DNA of 64,000 bases from Isoalcanivorax indicus (GTDB taxonomy: Bacteria > Pseudomonadota > Gammaproteobacteria > Pseudomonadales > Alcanivoracaceae): positions 1,860,001 through 1,924,000 of the forward strand of contig NZ_QGMP01000001.1 in NCBI RefSeq assembly GCF_003259185.1. The letters are read 5' to 3'. The translations under genes were made by a program, and so were the position numbers. Each line of letters opens with the position of its first letter. Position 1 is the stretch's first letter. The notes below the pieces were generated by a model. The model was given only the letters and a program-made list of their open reading frames with translations, was not told where the DNA came from and ran no database searches. This document shows, piece after piece, positions 21,583 through 31,224 of the stretch.

Positions 21583-21819
21583 TCAGGCTGAACCACACTT
21601 GCCCTCGCCGCACTTGCCTTCACCACATTTACCTTCCCCGCACTTGCCTTCACCGCACTTGCCCTCGGCATCCTTGTCGTGATGCCCGGCAAGCTGGTAG
21701 CCCGCATCAAGGTCGGTGGCCGAGAACGGGTTCTCTGCCGCCTGGGCCGGCAGGGACATGCCGCCTGCCATGAGGGCCGCACCAAAGGCAGCAGCCAGGG
21801 TCTGGGTCTTCTTGGACAT
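21583..21819 (-). CDS. bufA: Bufferin/oxazolin-type RiPP precursor with five EGKCG repeats
   Basis: Secreted precursor peptide of 78 residues. The ATG at 21819 follows AGGAG at eight bases. A Sec-type signal peptide (about 1-27, ending LPAQA) is followed by a linker rich in Asp/His (GHHDKDAEG) and then five consecutive EGKCG units (52-76) ending in SA. The only cysteines are the five in these repeats. EGKCG tandem repeats next to DUF692 and DUF2063 genes are the signature of copper-responsive bufferins (Caulobacter) and Haemophilus HvfA oxazolin precursors. A periplasmic copper-chelating role is therefore the leading hypothesis. It is the first gene of the bufA-bufB-bufC-mlaA operon. Confidence 0.93.
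   Translation of the reverse strand: MSKKTQTLAAAFGAALMAGGMSLPAQAAENPFSATDLDAGYQLAGHHDKDAEGKCGEGKCGEGKCGEGKCGEGKCGSA
21592..21666 (-). repeat. 15-base tandem repeat encoding EGKCG x5
   Basis: Five in-frame copies of a 15-base unit (minus strand GARGGYAARTGYGGY) within bufA. Copies differ at third codon positions, so the amino-acid repeat is under selection rather than a fresh DNA slip product. Confidence 0.9.
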
Positions 21820-21960
21820 GGTGTTCTCCTTGGTTATGGTGCCATTCTTGGTTGTAGTGCCATCAGAAACGCAGGCAACCTGGCCTGCCATCCCGGTAAA
21901 CATACCGCACTCCGCCCCCGGGGATGTGAAGACCAGATCGCGAAATACTGTTTTTCCCAT

Positions 21961-22000
21961 AAAGAAACGGAGCCGGCAAATGCCAGGCTCCGTTTCCTTT
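21961..22000 (-). terminator. Terminator between acidic-peptide gene and bufA
   Basis: Long stem GAAACGGAGCC / GGCTCCGTTTC (21964-21974 with 21986-21996); the loop can itself pair GGCA/TGCC. On the minus strand the stem is followed by a TTTCTTT tract. It lies about 65 bases past the stop of the acidic-peptide gene and would isolate that gene from bufABC. No gene is seen in 21820-22064 apart from this; the bufA promoter must lie within 21820-21960. Confidence 0.7.
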
Positions 22001-22064
22001 GTGCGTCCCTGCACGAGTCAGCGATTCAGGCCAGCCCCGAAGGGCTGACCGTCACGCATTGGAC

Positions 22065-22268
22065 TTACCAGCCAGGCTGCTGGGTATCGTCCTGCTCGTC
22101 TTCGTCTTCCTCGTCAGCGCCGTCCCAGCCCTGGGCGTCATAGCTGATCATGCTCTGATCGGGGCCCTGGTCTGCCGGTGCGGCGTGAGCCATCGGTGCA
22201 AAGGCTGATGCAGCCAGAAATGCAATAGCGGCGATAGCGGCGAACGGGTTGAACTTCTTGATATCCAT
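22065..22268 (-). CDS. Secreted acidic 67-residue peptide of unknown function
   Basis: The ATG at 22268 has GAGGAG seven bases upstream; an ATG five codons earlier lacks a site. The product has a strong signal peptide (lysines at 4-5, hydrophobic Ala-rich core, cleavage after MAHA) and a mature part of about 35 residues that is very acidic (ADEEDEDEQDD) and ends QQPGW. There is no cysteine, so it is not a second EGKCG precursor. It is on the same strand as bufA and just upstream, but a terminator separates them. I do not recognise the family. A structural or metal-binding role is possible from the acid tract only. Confidence 0.65.
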   Translation of the reverse strand: MDIKKFNPFAAIAAIAFLAASAFAPMAHAAPADQGPDQSMISYDAQGWDGADEEDEDEQDDTQQPGW

Positions 22269-22370
22269 AATGCTACTCCTCAAATCACTTTGTGGGTTGC
22301 ATAGTTTTCGTCACCCCGAACGCGCTGATGTTCCTCCTGCGTTGCTCGCCACCTCGTCCTTTTACACCGT

Positions 22371-22398
22371 TTAATATTCAGACCTGACCAGTTCACAA
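22371..22398 (-). promoter_or_regulatory. Candidate promoter of the acidic-peptide gene
   Basis: Minus strand TTGTGA, 16-base spacer, TATTAA, giving a leader of about 95 bases before the ATG at 22268. Moderate matches only. Confidence 0.35.
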
Positions 22399-22422
22399 TT
22401 ACCCGGGATTCAGCACGAATCC

Positions 22423-23553
22423 TCAGCGTTTCTGCACCACCACACTGCCGATCGAGTAACCCGCACCGAAGGAACAGATGACGCCACGGTCCCCGGACTG
22501 CATGTCCTGATTGTGCTTGTGAAACGCAATGATGGACCCGGCGGAACTGGTATTGGCGTATTCATCCAGAATCACCGGCGCATCCTCGCGCGTTGCCGGG
22601 CGGCCCAGCACGCGACGGGCGATAAATTCATTCATGCCCAGATTGGCCTGGTGCAGCCACATGCGGCGCAGGTCTTCTGCCGTCATGCCCAGATCGGCGA
22701 TGTGCCCGCTGATCTGCTCCGCCACCATCGGGCAGACATCCTTGAACACCTTGCGGCCTTCCTGACGAAACAGTTTGTCACGTGCACCCACGCCGGATTC
22801 GTCAGCCCGGTTGAGAAACCCGAAGTTGTTGCGAATGTTGTTGGAGAATTTTGTTTGCAGGCGCGTGCCCAGCACTTCCCACTGATTGTCAGAGGTCGCG
22901 GCGTCTTTCGCTTCCAGTACCAGCGCAGTGGCCACGTCACCGAAGATGAAATGGCAATCACGATCTTCCCAGGCCAGATGCGCAGAGCAGATTTCCGGGT
23001 TCACCACCACCACACAGCGAGCGCTGCCGGTGCGAATGGCATCCACCGCCGCCTGCAAGCCGAAGGTGGCGGCGGAACAGGCCACGTTCATGTCATAGCC
23101 CCAGCCACGCTCCATGCCCAGATAGTGCTGGATCTCGATGGCCATGGCCGGGTAGGCACGCTGCATGTTGGAACAGGCCACCAGCACGGCATCCACATCG
23201 GCCGGGGTCCGGCCGGCATTGTCCAGCGCCTGGCGGATGGCCTTGACGCCCATCTCGGCCTGCACGGACATCTCGTCATCGCTGCGCTCGGCAATACGCG
23301 GCGCCATACGTTCCGGGTCCAGCACGCCATCCTTGTTCAGGACATAGCGCTGGCGGATACCCGAGGCTTTCTCGATGAATTCGGCGCTGGAGGGCTGCAG
23401 GGGCTCCACACGCCCGGCCTCGATGTCGGCGGCATGCCGTGCATTGTAGAGTTCGACGTACCGGTTGAAGGACACCACCAGTTCTTCGTTGGTGATGGTC
23501 TCCTGCGGGGTCCAGAGACCGGTCCCGCTGATTACTACTGCCTGCTGTGTCAC
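22423..23553 (-). CDS. Beta-ketoacyl-ACP synthase III family protein
   Basis: Thiolase-fold condensing enzyme of 376 residues. The catalytic triad is intact: Cys in [10 protein letters not shown] (C159), His in [10 protein letters not shown] and Asn in YANTSSAGS, with the C-terminal glycine-rich [10 protein letters not shown]. It belongs to the longer KAS III branch found in Pseudomonas-like bacteria beside canonical FabH; such members feed acyl-CoA (for example octanoyl-CoA from beta-oxidation) into fatty-acid synthesis. That role is inferred. It starts with GTG, with AGGA about seven bases upstream, and is not next to other fab genes. Confidence 0.85.
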   Translation of the reverse strand: MTQQAVVISGTGLWTPQETITNEELVVSFNRYVELYNARHAADIEAGRVEPLQPSSAEFIEKASGIRQRYVLNKDGVLDPERMAPRIAERSDDEMSVQAEMGVKAIRQALDNAGRTPADVDAVLVACSNMQRAYPAMAIEIQHYLGMERGWGYDMNVACSAATFGLQAAVDAIRTGSARCVVVVNPEICSAHLAWEDRDCHFIFGDVATALVLEAKDAATSDNQWEVLGTRLQTKFSNNIRNNFGFLNRADESGVGARDKLFRQEGRKVFKDVCPMVAEQISGHIADLGMTAEDLRRMWLHQANLGMNEFIARRVLGRPATREDAPVILDEYANTSSAGSIIAFHKHNQDMQSGDRGVICSFGAGYSIGSVVVQKR

Positions 23554-23679
23554 TGCGCTGTCCTCGCATCAGAAACGCCGACGCCTTGGTGCGCCGGCAA
23601 GCTGTTCGTGATTTAGTTGTGGATTATCGCGGTTAAGGCGGCGATAGGCAAAGACCTCATTCACGCGGCGCTGATCGTT

Positions 23680-26600
23680 TCAGCACGTCTCCCACTGCTG
23701 GCGCAGGCGCTTGGCCGATACCGGCATGCGGGTCCCCAGTTGCTGTGCAAACAGGCTGACACGGTACTCCTCCAGCATCCAGCGGTACTGCTGCAAGGGC
23801 TCCGGCCACTGCCAGGCCGGGCGCGCCCCGGCCCGCGTCGCCAGTTGTGCCATCAGGGCCTCCAGTTCGGCCACCTGAGCCCGGTCCTTGCCAATCTGCC
23901 CGCCAAGGCGATCCAGCCGATGTATCAGCGCCTTCACGTAGCGGGGATACTCCGCCAGCCAGGTCTCCGGCACCTCCAGCAGGAAGCCGGGATAGAACAG
24001 CCCCGACAACTGCGTCTTGATATCCCGATGGGCATGCGCCCAGGCCAGCGGGAACTGCTTGTCCAGCTTCACAGCAATGCTGCGGTAGTCTGCCAGCAAC
24101 GCGCCCCAGTCACGCAGCCGGCGTTCCGAGGCCGCCACGAAGTCACCTCGCCCCGCCGCCAGACAGGCCTGGAAGGCGGCCTCGTCGCGCACAGCCGCAA
24201 GGCCCGGAAAGTGGTCGCGGGCGCAGCGCAGCAGCGCTTCTTCAAGCACGCCACGCCCCAGCGCGGACTTCTCCGCCGCCATCTTCTGGAAGCCTGGCTG
24301 CTGCCCGGCGCTCCGGCGCAGCATGCGGACCTGCTCGCCCAGACGCAGCAAGGCCAGGCGAGCCACACCCCAGGGATGGTGCCAGGCGGCCTCCTCTTCG
24401 CTCTGGAACAGGCTGGCAGCCACCGTTTTGCCCTGATCCTGCAGCCCCGGCCAGACGCGCAGCGTTACGCCACCTCGCGCCCGCTCCTCCAGCGGTGCCA
24501 GCGTGCCGAAGACCCAGTCCGTGCCGGTCACGGTCTCACCGCCCTGCTCCGCCGCCACGGCGGCCACGGCACGCTCGGAGAAGCGCGCCTGCAGGGCGGC
24601 CAGATCACGGCTCTCGGCCAGGGTCGCCCTGCCATCCAGAACGCGGATATTGAAGTGCAGATGCGCGGGGATCTGCTCGGGCTGCCAGGCCTCCAGCTCC
24701 ACCCGCGTGCCACTCATGCGGGTCAGTTCACGAATCACGGCGGGCAACAGCGGCGTCTCGCCCGGGGTCAGGACCTCCAGCAGGGCCCGCACATAATCCG
24801 GTACCGGCACGAAATGCCGGCGCAGGGCCTTGGGCAGGGCACGGATCAAGGCTTCCAGCTTTTCGGCCAGCAGGCCCGGCACCAGCCACTCCAGTCGCTC
24901 GGCGGGCACCTGATTGAGCACCTCCACGGGCACCTGCAAGGTCACCCCGTCACGGCTTCCGGTGGGATCGAAACTGTATTCCAGCGGCAGCTGCAGATCA
25001 CCACAATCCAGGGTGTCCGGAAAGGCCGCCTCGACCATATCGGGATCACGCACCAGCAGGTCCGCCTCGGTCATCAGCAGCGCCTGTTGCTGCTCCGGTG
25101 TGGCCTTGCGCTGATACCAGCTTTCCACATGGGTCAAGGTGTACAGGTCTTGCGGCAGGCGCGCATCATAGAAGGCAAAGCGCACCTCTTCATCGGCGAT
25201 CAGATCACGCCGACGCAGCTTGTGTTCGTAGGCTTCCAGTTCGGCCAGCCGCTCGCGATTGGCGCGGACAAATGCCGGTTCGCGGCTGAGCTGCCCGGCC
25301 ACCAGCCCTTCGCGAATCAACAGCTCACGGGCCAGCAGCGGATCATGGGGGCCGTAATGCACGCGTCGCCCGGCCACCAGCAACAGTCCGAACAGGGTCA
25401 CCTGCTCCTTGGCCTGCACGGCGCCACGCTTCTTTGACCAGTAAGGTTCGACGTATCGACGCTTGACCAGATGAGCGCCTTCTTCCTCGATCCATTCGGG
25501 CTGCACCTGAGCCACACAGCGGGCGAACAGCCGACTGGTGTCCACCAGCTCAGCCGCCATCAGCCAGGGCGATTTCGTCCGGGACAGCGCCGAACCCGGC
25601 CATATCTGCGGCTTGCGATTGCGCGTCGACAGCCAGTCGCCTTCATCGGTGCGGCGGATGACATTGCCCAGCAGACCGGCCAGCAGGGCACGGTGCAGCG
25701 CCTCATACGTGGCGGGCGCCGTGTTGCGCTGCCAGCTCATCTCCCGGCACAACAACAGCAACTGGCGATGGGTGTCGCGCCATTCGCGCATGCGTGTCGG
25801 CGACAGGAAGGTTTTTTTCAGCAGTTTTTCATACTGATTACGCGACAGCGTCTCCCGCTGTGCTTCGGCCCAGCGCCACAGGTTCAGGAAAAATACGAAA
25901 TCGGATTGCTTGTCGAGGAACGACTGGTGGGCCTGATCTGCCTGCTGCTGTTGATCGTGCGGACGCTCACGCGGGTCCTGAACAGCCAGGGCAGAAACAA
26001 TGATCAGGGCTTCTTCCAGCGCATCCAGCGATACGGCCCGCAACAGCATGCGCGCCAGACGCGGGTCCAGCGGAAAGCGTGCCAGTTGGCGGCCCGTCTC
26101 CGTCAAGGTGCGTCCCTTGATGGCACCCAGTTCTTCCAGCAGCCGGTAGCCGTCGCGCACCAGGCGACCATCCGGGGGATCAATAAACGGAAAATCTTCC
26201 AGCTCACCCAAACGCAGATCCGCCATCTGCAGGATCACAGCGGCCAGATTGGTGCGGCGAATTTCCGGATCAGTAAACGCCGGGCGGCTCAGGTAATCCT
26301 CTTCGCTGTACAGGCGATAACAGATACCGGGCATGATGCGCCCGCTGCGCCCCTTGCGCTGATCGGCACTGGCCTGCGACACCGGCTCTATCGGCAGGCG
26401 CTGCACTTTCGAGTGCACGCTGTAACGGCTGATCCGTGCCGTGCCCGCATCAATCACGTAGCGAATGCCCGGCACGGTCAGCGAGGTTTCCGCCACATTG
26501 GTCGCCAGCACCACCCGGCGCCCCCGATGTGGTGCAAACACACGGTGTTGCTCCTGCTGGCTCAGGCGGGCATACAGGGGCAGGAATTCGGTGTCACGAA

Positions 26601-27531
26601 ACTGGCACCGGCGCAGGTGGTGATGCAGCTCGCGAATGTCCCGCTCGCCGCTGAGAAACACCAGCACGTCGCGGGCGGCGGGCAACTGGCCTCGCTCTTC
26701 CTCCTCGATCTCCCGCAGCACGGCCTCAACATCGCGGCGCAGGTCCCGCTCGCCTTCTTCGCCGCTGTCACGATAGCGCACCTCCACCGGAAAAGTGCGG
26801 CCGGATACTTCGATCACCGGCGCCCCGCGGAAGTGATTGGCGAAGCGCTCATGGTCGATGGTGGCCGAGGTAATGATGACTTTCAGATCGGGGCGTTTCG
26901 GCAACAGCTGGCGCAGGTAGCCAAGCAGAAAATCAATATTCAGGCTGCGCTCATGGGCTTCGTCGATGATCAGCGTGTCGTACTGGTCCAGATACCGATC
27001 CTGCTGCATTTCGGACAACAGCATGCCGTCGGTCATCACCTTGATCAGCGACTGCTCACCAAGCTGCTCCTGAAAACGCACCTTGAAACCAACAGTGCCG
27101 CCGAGGTTGCTGTCCAGTTCTTCCGCCAGACGTGCCGCCACCGCCCGAGCGGCCAGACGGCGCGGCTGGGTGTGGCCGATATAACCGCGTCGGCCGCGCC
27201 CGAGTTTCAGGCACAGCTTGGGGAGCTGGGTGGTCTTGCCGGAACCGGTCTCACCGGCCACCACCACCACCTGATGTGCCGTGATGGCGGCCTCCAGTTC
27301 GTCCAGGGCCGCCACCACTGGCAGGTCCGGCCAGCGCAGCGGCACCGGCACGGTCTCGCGCTGCGCCCGGCGGGCAGCGGAAGCGGCCAGCTCGGTCTGC
27401 AGGCGCTCGGCGCGGCGGGCATCGTAGCGCTTTTCCAGTTGCCGCACGGCGCGTCTCAGACGCCCCTGGTCAGCACCGAAACAATCGTCGAGCGCGGCAC
27501 GCAACGCGCGGGGGGCGAGCGTATCGGTCAC
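23680..27531 (-). CDS. hrpA: ATP-dependent RNA helicase HrpA
   Basis: DEAH-box RNA helicase, 1283 residues, near the length of E. coli HrpA (1300), which rescues stalled ribosomes by acting on mRNA. Walker A is GETGSGKT (93-100), the DEAH box is at 190-193, SATIDHERF marks motif III, and QRKGRSGR is motif VI. The long C-terminal domain after about residue 600 is the HrpA-specific DUF3418 region. It starts with GTG overlapping the stop of the M61 peptidase gene (GTGA), suggesting coupled translation. Confidence 0.96.
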   Translation of the reverse strand: MTDTLAPRALRAALDDCFGADQGRLRRAVRQLEKRYDARRAERLQTELAASAARRAQRETVPVPLRWPDLPVVAALDELEAAITAHQVVVVAGETGSGKTTQLPKLCLKLGRGRRGYIGHTQPRRLAARAVAARLAEELDSNLGGTVGFKVRFQEQLGEQSLIKVMTDGMLLSEMQQDRYLDQYDTLIIDEAHERSLNIDFLLGYLRQLLPKRPDLKVIITSATIDHERFANHFRGAPVIEVSGRTFPVEVRYRDSGEEGERDLRRDVEAVLREIEEEERGQLPAARDVLVFLSGERDIRELHHHLRRCQFRDTEFLPLYARLSQQEQHRVFAPHRGRRVVLATNVAETSLTVPGIRYVIDAGTARISRYSVHSKVQRLPIEPVSQASADQRKGRSGRIMPGICYRLYSEEDYLSRPAFTDPEIRRTNLAAVILQMADLRLGELEDFPFIDPPDGRLVRDGYRLLEELGAIKGRTLTETGRQLARFPLDPRLARMLLRAVSLDALEEALIIVSALAVQDPRERPHDQQQQADQAHQSFLDKQSDFVFFLNLWRWAEAQRETLSRNQYEKLLKKTFLSPTRMREWRDTHRQLLLLCREMSWQRNTAPATYEALHRALLAGLLGNVIRRTDEGDWLSTRNRKPQIWPGSALSRTKSPWLMAAELVDTSRLFARCVAQVQPEWIEEEGAHLVKRRYVEPYWSKKRGAVQAKEQVTLFGLLLVAGRRVHYGPHDPLLARELLIREGLVAGQLSREPAFVRANRERLAELEAYEHKLRRRDLIADEEVRFAFYDARLPQDLYTLTHVESWYQRKATPEQQQALLMTEADLLVRDPDMVEAAFPDTLDCGDLQLPLEYSFDPTGSRDGVTLQVPVEVLNQVPAERLEWLVPGLLAEKLEALIRALPKALRRHFVPVPDYVRALLEVLTPGETPLLPAVIRELTRMSGTRVELEAWQPEQIPAHLHFNIRVLDGRATLAESRDLAALQARFSERAVAAVAAEQGGETVTGTDWVFGTLAPLEERARGGVTLRVWPGLQDQGKTVAASLFQSEEEAAWHHPWGVARLALLRLGEQVRMLRRSAGQQPGFQKMAAEKSALGRGVLEEALLRCARDHFPGLAAVRDEAAFQACLAAGRGDFVAASERRLRDWGALLADYRSIAVKLDKQFPLAWAHAHRDIKTQLSGLFYPGFLLEVPETWLAEYPRYVKALIHRLDRLGGQIGKDRAQVAELEALMAQLATRAGARPAWQWPEPLQQYRWMLEEYRVSLFAQQLGTRMPVSAKRLRQQWETC

Positions 27532-29327
27532 AGGGCGCGGGGATAACGCAGCCAGTGGCGCGCGGCCTCGTTCAGCTCGTTATCCTGAAGTGTCAGCACC
27601 GCCGTATTGGCCTCGCCCGGTGTCAGGGCCACGTCGAACTGCATCAGCTCATCGCGGCGGAACGCGTGCACGCGAATCCGTTCGCCCGGTTGATAGACCG
27701 CCAGTTGCTCATCGAAGCGACGGGCATCGGTTTTCAGGCCGTTCAACGCCACAATCACATCCCCTGCGGACAGGCCCGCCGCCATGGCAGGCCCTTGATC
27801 GTGGGCCATCTGTATACGCGCCCCGAGGGGGTCTTCGGCCAGTCGCACGCCGAGCCACGCTGGCGTTGTCGTGGCCGCCTTGCCGCCGGCGTCGGCATGC
27901 CCTGCAGGAGGGCGCCAGTGCAGCTGCACGCCGCGTGTTGCCAGCAGATCTTCCAGCGGCAACGGAGCCGTGCTGTACAGCGCGAGATCAAAAAAGTCGG
28001 CCATGGACTGCCCGGCCAGTTCTTCCGCAATGGCCTGGATGGCCCGCTCGGGTACGCCCTTGTCCTGTTTGCCGTAGCGTTGCCAGAGCAGCCGCATCAG
28101 GTCATCCAGGCTCTTTTCCTCGCCAGTGATATCACGCAGCGTCAGATCCAGTGCCAGGGCAACCAGTGCGCCCTTGGCGTAATAGCTGACAATCGCGTTG
28201 GGCGCGTTCTCGTCCTGTTTGTAGAAACGCGTCCAGGCATCAAAGCTCGATTCGGTCACCGTCTGCCGTTGCGCGCCGCTGCCACGCTGCACACGGGTCA
28301 GCGTCTGCGCCACCAGTTCGAGGTACGCCTGCGGGGTAATCAGCCCGGTGCGCACCAGGGCCAGATCATCGTAGTAGCTGGTGATGCCCTCGAAGGCCCA
28401 GAGCAGTTCGGTATGCACTTCCTGGCGCAGGTCAAACGGCGTAAAGGCTTCCGGTTTGATGCGTTTGATGTTCCAGGTGTGGAAATACTCGTGGCTGCAC
28501 AGGCCGAGATAGGTGCGATAACCGTCACGCAAACTGTCCGGGGCGTCGGTGCGCCGCGGCAGATCATTGCGGGCACACATCAGACTGGTGGAATTGCGGT
28601 GTTCCAGGCCGCCGTATCCGTCCCCGGTGACCAGTGTCATGAACACATAATGATCCATCGGCGCCGGTTCACCGAACAGGCGGATGTGCTCTTCACAGAT
28701 CGGCACCAGATCCCGACACAGGCGCGCCAGATCGGTGAAGTGACGGCCACTGATGACCACTTCGTGGGGCACACCGCATGCCTCGAAAACGGCGTGCTCA
28801 AAACGCCCCATCTCCACCGGGTAATCAATCAGCGCATCGTAGTTGTCGGCACGAAAGCGCCCGAAAGTCAGTGCTGCGCCGCTGACCCGCGGCATGCCGG
28901 TGGCCAGGCGCCAGCCGCTGCACTGCGGGTGCGCCGGGGCCTCGATCTCGACCTCACAGGGCTGGTCTTCGTGTCCCATGGCGGCGAGGAACACACAGCT
29001 GCCATTGAAATAACCGTGCGTGGTATCCAGATGCGCGCCGCGCACCGACAGGTCCCAGGCGTACACTTCTATACGCACCGTCACCGGCCCTTCGACCGGC
29101 GCCAGCTGCCAGGTCTGTTTGTCCAGCTTGACCCAGTCCACGCTCTGGCCGGCGGCCCGGGCCTCGAACGACACGATATGCCGGGCGAAGTCACGGATCA
29201 TGTAGCTGCCGGGGATCCAGGCAGGCAAGGTGAACGCCTGCCCTTCCGGGGTCGGTTCGGACACCGTGACCTCGACGGCAAACAGGTGGGCTTCGGGGCG
29301 ATGCGGCTGGATGCGATAGTGAATCAC
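27528..29327 (-). CDS. M61 family glycyl aminopeptidase with PDZ domain
   Basis: Zinc metallopeptidase of 599 residues. The catalytic motif HEYFH is at 279-283, followed by TWNIKRIKPE as in other M61 enzymes, with the downstream family segment LLWAFEGITSYYDDL. GYGGLEHRNS at about 238 is the family substrate-binding segment. A PDZ-like domain covers about residues 480-560 (WLGVRLAEDPLGARIQMAHDQGPAMAAGLSAGDVIVALNG). No signal peptide is visible, so it is probably cytoplasmic. GTG start with GGAG five bases upstream. Transcribed with hrpA. Confidence 0.92.
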   Translation of the reverse strand: MIHYRIQPHRPEAHLFAVEVTVSEPTPEGQAFTLPAWIPGSYMIRDFARHIVSFEARAAGQSVDWVKLDKQTWQLAPVEGPVTVRIEVYAWDLSVRGAHLDTTHGYFNGSCVFLAAMGHEDQPCEVEIEAPAHPQCSGWRLATGMPRVSGAALTFGRFRADNYDALIDYPVEMGRFEHAVFEACGVPHEVVISGRHFTDLARLCRDLVPICEEHIRLFGEPAPMDHYVFMTLVTGDGYGGLEHRNSTSLMCARNDLPRRTDAPDSLRDGYRTYLGLCSHEYFHTWNIKRIKPEAFTPFDLRQEVHTELLWAFEGITSYYDDLALVRTGLITPQAYLELVAQTLTRVQRGSGAQRQTVTESSFDAWTRFYKQDENAPNAIVSYYAKGALVALALDLTLRDITGEEKSLDDLMRLLWQRYGKQDKGVPERAIQAIAEELAGQSMADFFDLALYSTAPLPLEDLLATRGVQLHWRPPAGHADAGGKAATTTPAWLGVRLAEDPLGARIQMAHDQGPAMAAGLSAGDVIVALNGLKTDARRFDEQLAVYQPGERIRVHAFRRDELMQFDVALTPGEANTAVLTLQDNELNEAARHWLRYPRAL

Positions 29328-29395
29328 ACGGACTCCGGTTTACTGCGCAGGATGCCCATAGTATACAGGTCAGCGACACGATTTAAGGAGCCAGC

Positions 29396-30370
29396 ATGGC
29401 CAGTGTACTCCCGGATACTCACGTCTCGTCAGGCACCGTCGATAGCGGTGACGGACACGCCATCGCCACACGCCTGTGGGTGGCCGACAACGCCCATGGC
29501 GTCGTGCACTGGCTGCATGGCATGGCGGAGCATGGCGCCCGTTATGCCGTGCTGGCGCAGACGCTCAACGCGGCTGGCTGGCACCTGTGCGTGCACGATC
29601 ACCGGGGGCATGGCGACAGCCAGTCGGCCGAATGCCCGCAGGGTCACTTTGCCGACGAGCATGGCTGGCAACGGGTTATCCGCGACGTGAGCCAGGTGCA
29701 ACACTGGCTGCGCGAACGCTATCCCGATCTGCCCCACGTTCTGGGCGGCCATTCCATGGGCAGTTTTATCGCCCTGGCCTGGGCGCAACACCATGCTGAC
29801 GACGCCAGGACACCACTGGCAGGGCTTGTGCTGTGCGGCAGCGATTACCATCCCGGCTGGTTCTACCATCTTGCGCGCCTGCCGATCCTGCTGGAGCGTC
29901 GTCGGCATGGCCCGCGCGGCACCAGCCCGCTGATCCGCAGCATGACCTTCGACGCCTGGGCAAAGACCCTGAAGACACGGCACACCGACTTCGACTGGCT
30001 GAGCCGCGACAACGACGAGGTGCGGGCCTACATCGATGACCCGGCCTGCGGTTTCGATTGCACCACTCAGCTATGGAGCGACCTGCTGGCTGGCCTGAGC
30101 CGCACCCATGCCCGCGCCTCGCTACAGCGCCTGCCTGCCGATCTGCCGGTATTGCTGATGGCCGGTGACCAGGACCCCATGAGCCGCCAGGGCAAGGGAA
30201 TGAAAGGCCTGCACCGGGCGTTACAACGCCGCGGTCTGCGCGACCTTGTCTTCAACGAATATGCCGGTGGCCGCCATGAAATCCTCAACGACTACTGCCG
30301 CGCCGAGGTGATGGCCGGGCTGCAGACCTGGCTGGAAGCTCACCGGCCGTCGTCAGCATCGCCCGCCTGA
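29396..30370 (+). CDS. Alpha/beta hydrolase, monoacylglycerol lipase-like
   Basis: Serine hydrolase of 324 residues, Hydrolase_4 (serine aminopeptidase S33/monoglyceride lipase) family. It has the HG dipeptide of the oxyanion loop (HWLHGMAEHGARY, about 38-50), DHRGHGDS, the nucleophile elbow GGHSMGS (S120), a lid/cap region after about 150, and DQDPMSRQGKGM plus GGRHEILND with the acid and the histidine of the triad. No signal peptide. AAGGAG precedes the ATG. Probably splits monoglycerides or small esters in the cytoplasm. Its end overlaps the convergent gene by 31 bases. Confidence 0.88.
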   Translation: MASVLPDTHVSSGTVDSGDGHAIATRLWVADNAHGVVHWLHGMAEHGARYAVLAQTLNAAGWHLCVHDHRGHGDSQSAECPQGHFADEHGWQRVIRDVSQVQHWLRERYPDLPHVLGGHSMGSFIALAWAQHHADDARTPLAGLVLCGSDYHPGWFYHLARLPILLERRRHGPRGTSPLIRSMTFDAWAKTLKTRHTDFDWLSRDNDEVRAYIDDPACGFDCTTQLWSDLLAGLSRTHARASLQRLPADLPVLLMAGDQDPMSRQGKGMKGLHRALQRRGLRDLVFNEYAGGRHEILNDYCRAEVMAGLQTWLEAHRPSSASPA

Positions 30371-30717
30371 GCACCACGGACGCGGGGATGCCTCTGTTCG
30401 GCCTCTTCCCGGAACAGTGCCAGCCAGTGCCCGGCATGTGAGCGCGCAAGACGCGCCAGCACCCGGGCACGCTGCGTAGCAGCATCGGGGGCGCCACACT
30501 GATCCAGTGCCTCGACAATGGCCCCGTTCACCGCTTCCAGATATTCCAGCTGCTCGATGGACAAGGTCAGCGCGTCATAAAGCGCCACCGTCGAGCGGAC
30601 CTCGCGAATCGGTGCGGGGCCGCCCAGCGGATACACTGCCCCCATGGACGGGCTGATCGGGGTCACTGTCGCGCCTGCGCTGACAAACGGGTGGGTAACG
30701 CATTGATTATCGGTCAT
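30340..30717 (-). CDS. Hypothetical 125-residue protein
   Basis: The ATG at 30717 is preceded by AAGGAG; the longer frame upstream is not supported. The product is soluble, with a helical central region (REVRSTVALYDALTLSIEQLEYLEAVNGAIVEAL) and no recognised domain, signal or membrane segment. It overlaps the end of the lipase gene tail to tail. A sigma-70-like promoter overlapped by an 18-base palindrome lies upstream, so it may be specifically regulated. Confidence 0.6.
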   Translation of the reverse strand: MTDNQCVTHPFVSAGATVTPISPSMGAVYPLGGPAPIREVRSTVALYDALTLSIEQLEYLEAVNGAIVEALDQCGAPDAATQRARVLARLARSHAGHWLALFREEAEQRHPRVRGAQAGDADDGR

Positions 30718-30746
30718 CTCCGGCTCCTTCCACACAACAACACCGG

Positions 30747-30786
30747 CATCATGGCACGACCCTCGACAACTGTCCATATGGACAGT
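30747..30786 (-). promoter_or_regulatory. Promoter overlapped by an 18-base palindromic operator
   Basis: ACTGTCCATATGGACAGT (30769-30786) is a perfect palindrome, further flanked by GAC/GTC. Its right half supplies a -35 (TGGACA, 5 of 6) on the minus strand, 17 bases before CATGAT (4 of 6), upstream of the gene starting at 30717. The arrangement fits repression by a dimeric regulator, which is not encoded next door. Confidence 0.55.
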
Positions 30787-30795
30787 GTCCGACAT

Positions 30796-30821
30796 AAAAA
30801 AAGCGCACCCTGAGGTGCGCC
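30796..30821 (-). terminator. Terminator of the coiled-coil protein gene
   Basis: Minus strand GCGCACC-TCAG-GGTGCGC stem with a run of seven T, 31 bases past the stop at 30852. Confidence 0.88.
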
Positions 30822-30851
30822 GTGGTGATGCCGTTGCAAGATGACCGGCGG

Positions 30852-31142
30852 TCAGCCGAACAGCTTGCTTTTCATGTCGCGGATGCCTTCGGAGACCGAA
30901 TCCCACGTCTCATCCATCTGCCGCTTGAGATCGTCCCAGGTGTCGTCCGCGCTGTTGCGCGCCTTGTCCATGCGACTGCTCAGATCCTGGCGTTTTTCCT
31001 TGAGATCCAGCTTGCGCTTTTCCCACTGGTGGCGCAGGTCCTCGTTGGCCTGACGGGCCTTGATTTCCATCTTGTCGATCTCGTTATCCCACTCGCTCAG
31101 CTTGTCCTTGAGCTTGTCGATATATTCCTGACGGGATGCCAT
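30852..31142 (-). CDS. Small coiled-coil protein
   Basis: Highly charged 96-residue protein predicted to be almost wholly helical and coiled-coil (EYIDKLKDKLSEWDNEIDKMEIKARQANEDL...). It lacks cysteine, signal peptide and membrane segment. Similar small coiled-coil proteins are widespread in proteobacteria and often annotated as stress-related; no function is established. A good AGGAGG site precedes the ATG, and a strong terminator follows. Confidence 0.75.
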   Translation of the reverse strand: MASRQEYIDKLKDKLSEWDNEIDKMEIKARQANEDLRHQWEKRKLDLKEKRQDLSSRMDKARNSADDTWDDLKRQMDETWDSVSEGIRDMKSKLFG

Positions 31143-31224
31143 GTCTCAACCTCCTGTTAATGAGTGAACGTTTACAGCCTAACCGTCTGAACCCGCTGCT
31201 CAAGCAAACAGCCGTTAAATGACG

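Noticed and set aside
21592-21666. Short regularly spaced repeats that could suggest a CRISPR array
   Set aside because: The 15-base units are contiguous without spacers, in frame, and encode EGKCG; no cas gene is near.
21461-21682. Plus-strand frame with HLPSPHLPSPH repeats
   Set aside because: It is the reverse-complement reading of the EGKCG-coding repeat in bufA, not an independent repeat protein.
25471-27546. Very long plus-strand open frame opposite hrpA (about 690 codons)
   Set aside because: It is the mirror frame of hrpA, whose helicase motifs are unmistakable. High G+C DNA gives long antisense frames. The translation is His/Arg/Gln-rich with no domain.
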